The notes: generated from the sequence alone by a model not told the origin. Counted from the stretch's first letter, positions 1-5,224 are shown. The stretch is DNA of 5,339 nucleotides from Thermococcales archaeon 44_46 (GCA_001507935.1 LGET01000116.1:1-5339); one strand, 5' to 3'. Program-made: numbers and translations.

Positions 1-469
1 TTTCCAGAACCTCAGCCAGTATCTTTGCTTCCTCTCTGAGCTTTTCATAATCTATTGGGACACTTCTAAGATACATCTCCTTTGTTATTCCCGGGCTCCA
101 GAAGGCTCTTATCCTTTTGTCCCCTCTCAACAGTTTTTCAAAAATGTGCGTGTGTTTTTTGTTGTCCCTTCCAATATACCCAATGTTGACACCATAGGGA
201 TCTTTTCCAAGCTTCTTTTCACTTATGGATATTACAATATCCGGCTCTGATTTTATCGCCTCTATGACGGCCCTCTCAGCATAATCTAAGGCCCCCTTTG
301 GGCTCTGCACTATTACTGCTGGTTTTGCCTCGAACTCTTTGGCGGCTTCAAAGAGGCTCAGAGATATCTCAAGGGTTTCTCCAGGGTTGGTTACTATTAA
401 AACTTCTTCTCCGTTCTCTACTCCCAAAACCTGTTCCATAACAATTCTTGATACATCGATTAGCTTCAT
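1..469 (-). CDS. M29-like aminopeptidase family protein (COG2309, AmpS/NicX type), N-terminal part
   Basis: The gene starts at ATG 469-467 and stays open for 156 codons to the left edge, so its C-terminus lies outside the window. The protein begins MKLIDVSRIVMEQVLGVENG and continues with EEVLIVTNPGETLEIS, the N-terminal strand and helix seen in metallopeptidases of the aminopeptidase T/NicX superfamily. Near residues 126-142 it reads FWSPGITKEMYLRSVPI followed by DYEKL, resembling the segment preceding the catalytic domain in that family. Family members are usually about 370 residues, so less than half is visible and the metal ligands cannot be checked. There is no signal peptide, so a cytosolic protein is expected. 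A GGGGTGA ribosome binding site (480-474) sits five bases before the ATG. It is transcribed divergently from the Sm-like gene. The family call is from remembered sequence pattern; actual peptidase activity is uncertain because the superfamily also contains dioxygenases. Confidence 0.75.
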   Translation of the reverse strand, partial: MKLIDVSRIVMEQVLGVENGEEVLIVTNPGETLEISLSLFEAAKEFEAKPAVIVQSPKGALDYAERAVIEAIKSEPDIVISISEKKLGKDPYGVNIGYIGRDNKKHTHIFEKLLRGDKRIRAFWSPGITKEMYLRSVPIDYEKLREEAKILAEVLE

Positions 470-473
470 TTTT

Positions 474-480
474 TCACCCC
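474..480 (-). promoter_or_regulatory. Ribosome binding site of the M29-like gene
   Basis: On the minus strand GGGGTGA is followed by five A residues and then the ATG at 469. It complements the 3' end of archaeal 16S rRNA (GGAGGTGATC-type core) and supports this start. No strong TATA box is visible upstream on the minus strand; the AT-rich stretch around 502-520 is the best but weak candidate. Confidence 0.6.
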
Positions 481-533
481 AACCCTCATTTGCTTCTCCC
501 CTTAATTAGACTTATGCTTAAGAAGGGAAAGAG

Positions 534-541
534 TTATAAAG
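534..541 (+). promoter_or_regulatory. TATA box of the Sm-like/eL37 operon
   Basis: TTATAAAG preceded by the purine-rich stretch AAGGGAAAGAG, which suits an archaeal BRE plus TATA element. Transcription would start about 25 bases on, near 561-566, leaving a leader of roughly 30 bases that carries the ribosome binding site. The 7-base word CGTTATC occurs twice here, at 551-557 and 566-572, bracketing the predicted start. Confidence 0.65.
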
Positions 542-584
542 CAAACTTCCCGTTATCACTTTGAACGTTATCTTTGATTATTTA

Positions 585-590
585 GGAGGG
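585..590 (+). promoter_or_regulatory. Ribosome binding site of the Sm-like gene
   Basis: GGAGGG lies seven bases before the ATG at 598, the standard spacing, and fixes this start. Confidence 0.75.
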
Positions 591-597
591 AAGAAAA

Positions 598-828
598 ATG
601 GCGGAAAGACCACTTGATGTCGTGCACAAATCACTTGACAAGGAAGTTTTGGTAATCCTCAAGAGAGGATCCGAGTTTAGAGGAAGACTCATCGGTTATG
701 ATATCCACCTGAACGTTGTTTTGGCTGATGCCCAGCTTATTGAAGATGGTGAGCCAAAGAAGAATTATGGCAAGATCGTTATTAGAGGGGACAATGTGTT
801 GGCTATCTCCCCGGTTGAGATAGAATGA
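598..828 (+). CDS. Archaeal Sm-like RNA-binding protein (SmAP1/LSm)
   Basis: A 76-residue protein that is almost entirely one Sm fold. Sm1 motif: about residues 9-51, with the signature G29-x-L-x-G-Y-D35-x-H37-x-N39. Sm2 motif: about 59-71, with I62-R63-G64-D65-N66. H37, N39, R63 and D65 are the residues that form the uridine-binding pocket in archaeal Sm rings. Known family members assemble into homo-heptameric rings that bind U-rich RNA and are thought to act in RNA processing and as Hfq-like chaperones. The length equals that of Pyrococcus Sm proteins. The stop is 17 bases before the eL37 gene; the Sm-like/eL37 pairing is a long-conserved archaeal neighbourhood, pointing to one transcript and a link between RNA handling and ribosome assembly. 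Nothing is truncated or odd. Confidence 0.96.
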   Translation: MAERPLDVVHKSLDKEVLVILKRGSEFRGRLIGYDIHLNVVLADAQLIEDGEPKKNYGKIVIRGDNVLAISPVEIE

Positions 829-832
829 GCGA

Positions 833-839
833 GAGGTGA
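833..839 (+). promoter_or_regulatory. Ribosome binding site deciding the GTG start of eL37
   Basis: GAGGTGA is six bases before GTG 846-848. Because the first codon is not ATG, this site is the main argument for the start. It begins five bases after the Sm-like stop codon, so translation of the two genes may be coupled. Confidence 0.75.
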
Positions 840-845
840 GGCTTC

Positions 846-1034
846 GTGGGAAGTGGAACAGCTCCCCATGGAAAAAGAAACAGAACTCCCACTCACATAA
901 AGTGCAGAAGATGCGGGAGAAAAGCCTTCAACGTTAGAAAAGGCTACTGTGCAGCTTGCGGTTTTGGAAGAAGCAGGCGACTAAGGAAATACAGCTGGAG
1001 TCACAAGTGGAAGAAGGCAAAGAACGCCCTCTGA
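846..1034 (+). CDS. rpl37e: 50S ribosomal protein eL37 (L37e)
   Basis: A 62-residue, very basic protein with a GTG start. The N-terminus reads [20 protein letters not shown], typical of the family. A zinc ribbon is formed by two CxxC pairs, C20-C23 and C35-C38, separated by [10 protein letters not shown]. The C-terminal tail ([18 protein letters not shown]) is the usual rRNA-binding extension. eL37 is a zinc-binding protein of the large subunit shared by archaea and eukaryotes, absent from bacteria. It is the second gene of the Sm-like operon and is followed directly by a T-rich terminator. Length is normal for the family and all zinc ligands are present. Confidence 0.96.
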   Translation: MGSGTAPHGKRNRTPTHIKCRRCGRKAFNVRKGYCAACGFGRSRRLRKYSWSHKWKKAKNAL

Positions 1035-1048
1035 TTTTCTTTCTTTTT
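1035..1048 (+). terminator. T-rich terminator after eL37
   Basis: Right after the TGA stop the plus strand is TTTTCTTTCTTTTT, a U-rich tract with no stem-loop, as typical for archaeal RNA polymerase termination. It separates the eL37 operon from the next gene, which has its own TATA box just downstream. Confidence 0.6.
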
Positions 1049-1057
1049 GGAGATAAA

Positions 1058-1065
1058 TTATAAAA
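1058..1065 (+). promoter_or_regulatory. TATA box of the winged-helix/solute-binding-like gene
   Basis: TTATAAAA, centred near 1061. Transcription would start close to 1087-1089, which coincides with ATG 1089-1091, so the mRNA is probably leaderless; no GGAGG/GGTGA site precedes that ATG. The box lies inside the longer open frame that begins with TTG 1047, which argues against that earlier start. Confidence 0.65.
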
Positions 1066-1088
1066 GTACTGCATTCTTATCCTTTCTC

Positions 1089-2093
1089 ATGAGTGCTAAA
1101 GATGGTATTTTGGAATATCTTAGGGAAAAATCCCATGAAGGGGCACTTCAAAGTGAACTCTACGAACTTGGTTATTCCAGATCCACAATAGCCGAGGCGA
1201 TTGAAAGCCTGGAATCTGAAAAAATGATTGTAAGGAGAGAGATAGGAAAAAAAGCCTATAGGATATGGCTTGTTGAAGAAGCACCATTTCCTATTAAGGG
1301 ACTTCTCAGACTTGGGGTGTTAAAGGCCGCTGAGTATCCCCATGCCCTTTTGACAGCCAGAGATCTTGAAAAAAAGCACGATGTTAGGGTAATCGTTTAC
1401 AGCAGCGCCTTGGAGCTTACGAATGCTCTAGCATTGGGCAAAGTTGATCTGGCATGTTCACCATTAGTGACCCAAGTACTTTTTGGACTTTTGACCAAGA
1501 GCTTGAAAATCGCTGCAGGCTGTGGTTTCGGGGGAAGTGGACTTGTGGTTAGGAAAGAACTCAAAGAAGGGATAACCATAGGTTCGTCCGAGCTTTCCAC
1601 GATGGAAACCATGCTGAAGCTCTTTCTAGAAAAGCACGATCTCATTGGCAAGGTGAACGTGGTCTACTTCAAGAAGCCAGAGGAGATTATGAAATCATTT
1701 CTGGAAGGGGAGATCGACGGTCTGAGCATATGGGAGCCCTATCTGAGCAAGCTGGAGAAGAAAGGGTTTAATGTGTATAGGTACACGGAAAAATTTGGGT
1801 TATTCCCCTGCTGTACTTTGGGGGTAAACCGAGAGTTTCTAAAAACTAACGGGGAGATCTTCAAAGAATTTATGGAGTTGTACAAGGAGAACACCGAAAG
1901 GTTAGAGGAAAGGAAGGAAGAAGCTTTGGAGATAATGGTCGGCCTCTTTGGATTTAGCAAAGAAGAAGCAAAAGCGGGGCTAAAAGGATTTGTTTTTGAT
2001 TACCGATTGAGTGAAGAGCAGATAGAAGCAGCCTTGGAGCGTTTTGGTCTTAAGGTCTTCAACCTTGATTCCCTTCTAGCAAAAGATTTTTAA
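1089..2093 (+). CDS. Winged-helix regulator fused to an NMT1/SsuA-like solute-binding domain
   Basis: I chose ATG 1089 (334 residues) over the in-frame TTG 1047 (348) because a TATA box lies between them and TTG 1047 has no ribosome binding site. Residues 1-62 form a winged helix: a first helix DGILEYLREK, a helix-turn-helix ALQSELYELGYSRSTIAEAI, and a wing RREIGKKAYRIWL. A short linker (EEAPFPIKG) leads to residues 72-334, which resemble periplasmic-binding-type NMT1/THI5/SsuA domains: GKVDLACSP, the glycine-rich CGFGGSG (C145), an IGSSELSTMETM segment, and GEIDGLSIWEPY (W215-Y218). Cysteines C241-C242 adjoin the strand GLFPCCTLGV. There is no signal peptide or lipobox, so this is a cytoplasmic ligand-responsive DNA-binding protein rather than a transporter component. 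It may correspond to the DUF3834-type archaeal group. The ligand is unknown; relatives bind thiamine precursors, sulfonates or nitrate. It stands 51 bases before the MATE gene on the same strand. Confidence 0.8.
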   Translation: MSAKDGILEYLREKSHEGALQSELYELGYSRSTIAEAIESLESEKMIVRREIGKKAYRIWLVEEAPFPIKGLLRLGVLKAAEYPHALLTARDLEKKHDVRVIVYSSALELTNALALGKVDLACSPLVTQVLFGLLTKSLKIAAGCGFGGSGLVVRKELKEGITIGSSELSTMETMLKLFLEKHDLIGKVNVVYFKKPEEIMKSFLEGEIDGLSIWEPYLSKLEKKGFNVYRYTEKFGLFPCCTLGVNREFLKTNGEIFKEFMELYKENTERLEERKEEALEIMVGLFGFSKEEAKAGLKGFVFDYRLSEEQIEAALERFGLKVFNLDSLLAKDF

Positions 2094-2103
2094 CCCCCTA
2101 TGC

Positions 2104-2116
2104 TTCTTTTTATTCT
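2104..2116 (+). terminator. Possible T-rich terminator between the regulator and MATE genes
   Basis: TTCTTTTTATTCT starts eleven bases after the regulator stop and contains five T in a row. It could end the regulator transcript. The same AT-rich stretch, TTTTTATT at 2107-2114, is also at a plausible distance to be a weak TATA box for the MATE gene, with a start near 2137. The two readings cannot be separated by eye. Confidence 0.35.
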
Positions 2117-2593
2117 GTCTCTAACCGTTAAGACAACAATCTAAGTGAGCACCATGGACGGCGAACTAAGAAAAAAGCTATGGGCACTAGCATGGCCTGC
2201 TATCCTCGCTAATATAGGCCAAACACTGGTAAACCTAGTGGACATGATAATGGTAGGACAGCTCGGCTCTTTGGCTATAGCAAGCGTTGGCCTTGGAGGG
2301 CAGTTTTCTTGGTTTATGATGCCACTCATGTTTGCAATCTCTACTGGAACCCTTGCACTGGTTGCCAGATTTGTTGGGGCTAAAGACATTGAGACCGCTG
2401 AGAAGGTGCTTGAGCAGAGCATATATCTGGCATTTATAATGAGCATTCCGGTGATGCTGTTCGGTCTTTTCTTTGGAGATGATGCGTTGAGAATAATGGG
2501 TGCAAGTGAGGAGGTTGTGAGACTTGGGTACTCGTACATACGTGTCTTCTTCCTTTTTTATCCTGTGAATTTTATGGCATTTGCTGCTTTTAG

Positions 2594-2617
2594 TGCCCTT
2601 AGAGGTGCTGGAGATAC
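2594..2617 (+). repeat. Internal repeat copy 1 (MATE RGAGDTK motif)
   Basis: These 24 bases match 3281-3304 with two differences (TGCCCTTAGAGG versus TGCCCTCAGAGG, and GATAC versus GACAC). Both code for ALRGAGDT, the motif shared by the two halves of MATE proteins, so the repeat comes from the ancient half-protein duplication. Copy 1 continues ACCCCAATG with four C; copy 2 continues AGCCCATG with three C, and that is the frameshift site. Confidence 0.8.
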
Positions 2618-3280
2618 AAAAACCCCAATGAAGCTTACTTTGCTTACCAACGGGGCAAACGTTTTCTTAAACTATGGATTGATCTTTGGGAACTTTGGAT
2701 TGCCAAGATTAGAAGTAGTGGGAGCTGCTCTGGCTTCTGGTCTTTCAATTTTAATTGCTTTCATTATAGGATTGGTTTTGTTCTTTAATGGGTCTCTAGT
2801 CTTGAGGTTTAGGCCTTCTTTTAGACCTGACTGGGAAACCATTAAGAGGATTTTACGCATTGGAGTGCCAGCCACTATTGAAAGGGCTATCTTCAGCTTT
2901 TACAACTTCCTCTACATTAGCATCGTCACGCGTTTTGGTACCATAGCACTAGCAGCCCATCAAGTTGGACTTAGGGTGGAGAGCATTGCTTATATGCCGG
3001 CTTTTGGGTTTAACGTTGCTGCATCGGCTTTGGTTGGCCAGAGCCTTGGAGAAGGAAATCCAGAGAAGGCTGAAAAAGTGGTCTATGAGGCATTAAAAAT
3101 GGTCTCTGTGTTTATGGGGGTTATGGCGATAATTTTGGTGGTCTTTCCCAAATACCTTGTCATGCCGTTTGTCACAAAGAGCGATCCGAACTATGCTGAA
3201 GTTCTTAGGCTCGCAAGCATTTATCTCATAATCGTGGGGATAAGTGAGATTCCGCTTGGCTGGATTTTTGTCCTCAGTGG

Positions 3281-3304
3281 TGCCCTCAGAGGTGCTGGAG
3301 ACAC
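3281..3304 (+). repeat. Internal repeat copy 2 (MATE RGAGDTK motif), next to the frameshift
   Basis: Second copy of the 24-base repeat found at 2594-2617. It lies seven bases before the CCC run at 3311-3313 where the reading frame breaks. Confidence 0.8.
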
Positions 3305-3313
3305 GAAGAGCCC

Positions 3314-3517
3314 ATGTATGTAACGGCAATAAGCAAGCTTTTGTTCAGAATAATACCCTCCTACATTCTGGGCTTTGGAATTTCCCTCGGCCCAATTCAC
3401 GTTAAGGGGATGGGGGTTATTGCCGCGTGGCTTGCGATGACTCTGGAGACATTCACCACGGCGCTCTTCTTCTGGTGGATATTCAAGAGGGGAAAATGGA
3501 AGTACATAAAGGTTTAG
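3314..3517 (+). pseudogene. C-terminal fragment (helices 11-12) of the frameshifted MATE exporter
   Basis: This 67-codon stretch starts MYVTAISKLLFRIIPSYILG and continues through a second hydrophobic span (GMGVIAAWLAMTLETFTTAL) to a basic tail, FKRGKWKYIKV. These are the last two membrane helices and cytoplasmic end of the MATE protein that breaks off at 3323. It overlaps the upstream frame by 10 bases (ATGTATGTAA) and has no ribosome binding site, so independent translation is unlikely apart from re-initiation at the overlapping stop. The stop TAG (3515-3517) touches the trm1 stop codon on the other strand. Confidence 0.85.
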
Positions 3518-4654
3518 CTACTGGAGGGCTTTTAATGCCTCCAGAACCTCTTCAAAAGGAGCGTCGGTTTTTATTGCCGTTGGTGAGAAGTGTGTTCTGC
3601 TAACTTTGTACCCCTTTTCCTGGAGCAGAGCCGCTATGTCTGAAAGTTTTCTCACCTCAAGGGAGTTCCTCCTTGCTAGGGCATGGATGTCGTAGAAGAA
3701 CGGGATATCGAGCTCCTCGACGATAACATCCAAGAACTTGGAAACTTTCTTTTTCTCAGCCAGTTCGCTTTTATTCTCGGCGTTCATTTTTTCCACAACT
3801 TCCTGATTCTTGAGCGGACCAAGCCACAGCGGCCCAAAGGCATCCGGCCTGCTTGGCAGGAAAGCCTTCTCAACTTCAAACCTCCCAGTTTTAGCATCGA
3901 AGTAAAGGTATCCAAGGTTTCCGAGTGCTTTATCACCCTCTTTTGCACCGTCTTTTAGCCTTAAAAACGCCCTGAAGTAGTGGTCTTTATAGTAGGCAAA
4001 GAGCACCTCAACACCGAGGTCGTATTTTGCCCCGTATCTAACTACAGTTCCAATTAGAATTCTCAAACCGCTTTCGTGGCACAGCTCTCCTCTTATCGGC
4101 TTTGCATTGTACTTTCTTAGGCAGGCTTTGAAATGGGCTCCACAGAGGGGAGCGGTGTCTGTTGCTGTCAGTGCAAGGACGCCTTTTCTTTTCACACTCC
4201 TAAGGGAAGAATCGAGGAACTCCATTGGGGAACCAAAGGGGTCGAGGTCTATAAAGTCAAAGTACCTGAACTTTTCGGCCATCAAAAGGTTTGCATCTTT
4301 GTTCGTGGCCACTAATGTCTTTTTGGCCTTTAAGATTGCAGAATTCTCACTGACGTCTGCTTCTCCTTCAAAATTGAGCTTTAGATTTTCAATTATCAGC
4401 TTGAAAGCCTCGGGATTTATATCGTTGAGCCAGATTTCTTTGGCATCAGTTTCTAGGGCGTACCTTATTCCTCTAATTCCGGTGGCGGATAAAGCGTCCA
4501 AAACCGTTTTTGCCTTTACAACATTCAAAAAAAGAACGCTCAGGTCTCTGTTAAATGCCATAACCGGATTGTAAAATACGGGAGCGTCGTAAATACGCTC
4601 TGCCTTAGGCACAAGAATCTCAGCCTTTCCTTCCTTAATTTTGGTAAGCTCCAT
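3518..4654 (-). CDS. trm1: tRNA (guanine26-N2)-dimethyltransferase Trm1
   Basis: I chose ATG 4654 (378 residues) over TTG 4657 because GGAGG at 4666-4662 is seven bases from the ATG but only four from the TTG. This start also puts the catalytic D-P-F-G at residues 138-141, the numbering I recall for the P. horikoshii enzyme. The protein uses S-adenosylmethionine to methylate N2 of G26 in tRNA, giving m2G and m2,2G. Visible motifs: the N-terminal [14 protein letters not shown] (residues 26-39), SAM motif [13 protein letters not shown] (51-62), the acidic strand end NDINPEAF (77-84), and DLDPFGSP (136-143) followed by [11 protein letters not shown]. The last about 110 residues form the family-specific C-terminal domain. 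Length matches Pyrococcus Trm1. It follows the L35Ae gene by 31 bases on the same strand, presumably as one transcript. Its stop TAG (3520-3518) abuts the MATE stop. Confidence 0.96.
   Translation of the reverse strand: MELTKIKEGKAEILVPKAERIYDAPVFYNPVMAFNRDLSVLFLNVVKAKTVLDALSATGIRGIRYALETDAKEIWLNDINPEAFKLIIENLKLNFEGEADVSENSAILKAKKTLVATNKDANLLMAEKFRYFDFIDLDPFGSPMEFLDSSLRSVKRKGVLALTATDTAPLCGAHFKACLRKYNAKPIRGELCHESGLRILIGTVVRYGAKYDLGVEVLFAYYKDHYFRAFLRLKDGAKEGDKALGNLGYLYFDAKTGRFEVEKAFLPSRPDAFGPLWLGPLKNQEVVEKMNAENKSELAEKKKVSKFLDVIVEELDIPFFYDIHALARRNSLEVRKLSDIAALLQEKGYKVSRTHFSPTAIKTDAPFEEVLEALKALQ
3521..3544. repeat. Perfect 7-bp inverted repeat at the convergent MATE/trm1 junction
   Basis: CTGGAGG (3521-3527) and CCTCCAG (3538-3544) flank a 10-base loop containing TTTT. 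It begins three bases beyond the MATE stop codon and lies within the last codons of trm1, encoding LEALKALQ. Being a hairpin, it would form in transcripts of either strand, so it could mark or slow transcript ends for both genes, which have no intergenic space for separate terminators. It may also be a chance result of trm1 codons. Confidence 0.5.
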
Positions 4655-4661
4655 CAAGTTG

Positions 4662-4666
4662 CCTCC
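4662..4666 (-). promoter_or_regulatory. Ribosome binding site deciding the trm1 start
   Basis: On the minus strand GGAGG is followed by CAACTTG and then ATG (4654). Seven bases of spacing favours the ATG over the adjacent in-frame TTG at 4657. Confidence 0.7.
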
Positions 4667-4685
4667 AAAAAAGAGGAAAAGGAGT

Positions 4686-4949
4686 TCACTTTATCTCGAC
4701 GTAGTCTCCCAAAGCCTGACCGGGCAAGGGCTTTTCGAACCTTGCCTTTACCTCTCCTCTTGTACCGTGGGTTCTTGTAATCTTACCAACAAGGAGCTTT
4801 CCGCTTGGGCTCTTCCATATTACCTTCTTTCCTATGAGTCCTGATGCCTGTTCTTTGCTGTCGATACCGAGGGGTTTGATAATCATGTGGTTGGTGTGCT
4901 GGTGCTCTTTACTCCTCATGTAGCTCAATACGATACCCTTCATTATCAT
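4686..4949 (-). CDS. rpl35ae: 50S ribosomal protein L35Ae (eL33)
   Basis: The protein is 87 residues from ATG 4949, the length of the P. furiosus L35Ae as I recall it, whose N-terminus (M-x-x-K-G-x-V-L-S-Y) lines up with this Met. GTG 4952 (one residue longer) and ATG 4943 (two shorter) are in-frame alternatives. Family features: an N-terminal strand [20 protein letters not shown], the beta-barrel core [15 protein letters not shown], then [20 protein letters not shown] and the end LGDYVEI. It is a large-subunit protein shared by archaea and eukaryotes. It is the first gene of an operon with trm1, which joins ribosome and tRNA maturation functions. A TATA box about 26 bases upstream suggests a transcript starting almost at the start codon. 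Confidence 0.95.
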   Translation of the reverse strand: MIMKGIVLSYMRSKEHQHTNHMIIKPLGIDSKEQASGLIGKKVIWKSPSGKLLVGKITRTHGTRGEVKARFEKPLPGQALGDYVEIK

Positions 4950-4972
4950 CACCGGAAATCACTATGGAACCT

Positions 4973-4982
4973 TATTTTTAAA
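4973..4982 (-). promoter_or_regulatory. TATA box of the L35Ae-trm1 operon
   Basis: On the minus strand TTTAAAAATA (4982-4973) is preceded by ATAAAAG. Counting about 26 bases from its centre puts the transcript start near 4952, right at the cluster of possible starts GTG 4952, ATG 4949 and ATG 4943. The GGTGA at 4953-4949 could serve the ATG at 4943 if transcription starts a few bases earlier. Confidence 0.6.
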
Positions 4983-4986
4983 CTTT

Positions 4987-5118
4987 TATGTTGCTGAAGA
5001 CGAAGGAAAAGATGCCGGGAAATTTTTGACTAAACTCAGCTCACTTGCGAAACCAACTACAAAGAATCTTACGCTCTACAAGAGAATTCTTTGGGAGTTA
5101 AAGTTTCATAGAAAAACG
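4987..5118 (+). pseudogene. Coding-like stretch without a start codon, possibly a gene remnant ending in the tRNA
   Basis: The plus-strand frame from 4924 to 5184 has no stop for 87 codons, but no ATG or GTG; the only possible start is a TTG inside AAATTTTTGACT. The part outside L35Ae and the tRNA reads YVAEDEGKDAGKFLTKLSSL then AKPTTKNLTLYKRILWELKF and HRKTW: charged, amphipathic, with AGA arginine codons like its neighbours. It then runs antisense into the tRNA 3' end. I do not recognise a family. It may be the remnant of a gene whose 5' end was lost, for example during integration at the tRNA, or simply a chance open frame. Confidence 0.25.
5112..5116 (-). terminator. Short T run after tRNA-Phe
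   Basis: On the minus strand the CCA end is followed by CG and then TTTTTC. A five-T run just past a tRNA is enough for archaeal termination and 3' trimming. No stem is visible. Confidence 0.5.
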
Positions 5119-5195
5119 TGGTGGGGCGAGGGGGATTTGAACCCCCGACACCCGGATCTTCAGTCCGGCGCTCTCCCAGGCTGAGCTACCGCCCC
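5119..5195 (-). tRNA. tRNA-Phe (anticodon GAA), CCA encoded
   Basis: The minus strand folds as a complete cloverleaf. Acceptor GGGGCGG pairs with TCGCCCC (one G-U at the base), followed by U8-A9, D stem GCTC/GAGC with loop AGCCTGGGA, G26, anticodon stem CCGGA/TCCGG with loop CTGAAGA, variable loop GTGTC, and T stem GGGGG/CCCCC with loop TTCAAAT. The discriminator is A73 and CCA is encoded at 5121-5119. The anticodon G34-A35-A36 (5161-5159) reads phenylalanine codons. G37 is the position that archaea convert to a wyosine derivative in tRNA-Phe, and G26 is the substrate base for Trm1, whose gene is about 460 bases downstream. There is no intron. A clear TATA box lies upstream. Confidence 0.97.
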
Positions 5196-5224
5196 GCACT
5201 CAAACTATAGAAGGTTGAACTCGC

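Larger units (their letters stand above)
2145..3323 (+). pseudogene. MATE-family multidrug/organic-cation exporter, N-terminal 10 helices; frameshifted
   Basis: The frame opens at GTG 2145, but ATG 2154 is equally possible because GTGA at 2145-2148 could be its ribosome binding site. It codes for about 10 hydrophobic helices in two homologous halves. Helix 1 has NIGQTLVNLVDMIMVGQ, with an acidic D33 where MATE pumps carry their conserved cation/proton-coupling aspartate (D41 of the P. furiosus MATE, by recollection). The family motif RGAGDTK occurs in both halves, at residues 153-159 and 382-388, and AAHQ lies in the C-terminal half. MATE proteins export drugs or metabolites using a sodium or proton gradient. 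After S389-P390 the frame reads C-M-stop at 3321-3323, whereas the family continues P-M-x-x-T. The missing 67 residues (helices 11-12) are in another frame, directly downstream. Without the break the protein would be about 457 residues, normal for the family. The remaining sequence shows no decay, so the lesion is recent or is a sequencing error. Confidence 0.85.

Noticed and set aside
1047..1088. Hydrophobic N-terminal extension that resembles a signal peptide on the regulator
   Set aside because: It begins at a TTG without a ribosome binding site and encodes the promoter TATA box; the DNA-binding domain directly after it would be pointless in an exported protein.
2141..2539. 132-codon open frame on the minus strand
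   Set aside because: It lies opposite the N-terminal half of the MATE gene, which has clear family motifs; the antisense product is a composition artefact of membrane-protein codons.
3309..3320. Programmed -1 frameshift to produce full-length MATE
   Set aside because: A -1 slip on CCA would restore the family sequence, but there is no X XXY YYZ slippery heptamer or obvious downstream stem, and MATE genes are not known to use this. A simple deletion or sequencing error is more likely.
4107..4574. 155-codon open frame on the plus strand
   Set aside because: It is antisense to trm1, whose motifs and length are complete. The translation is serine- and phenylalanine-rich with no recognisable fold, and it lacks a ribosome binding site.
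4946..4952. GTGATGA on the minus strand matching the C box of archaeal C/D guide RNAs
   Set aside because: It coincides with the L35Ae ribosome binding site and start codons, and no D box (CTGA) or D'/C' pair is found at the proper distance.
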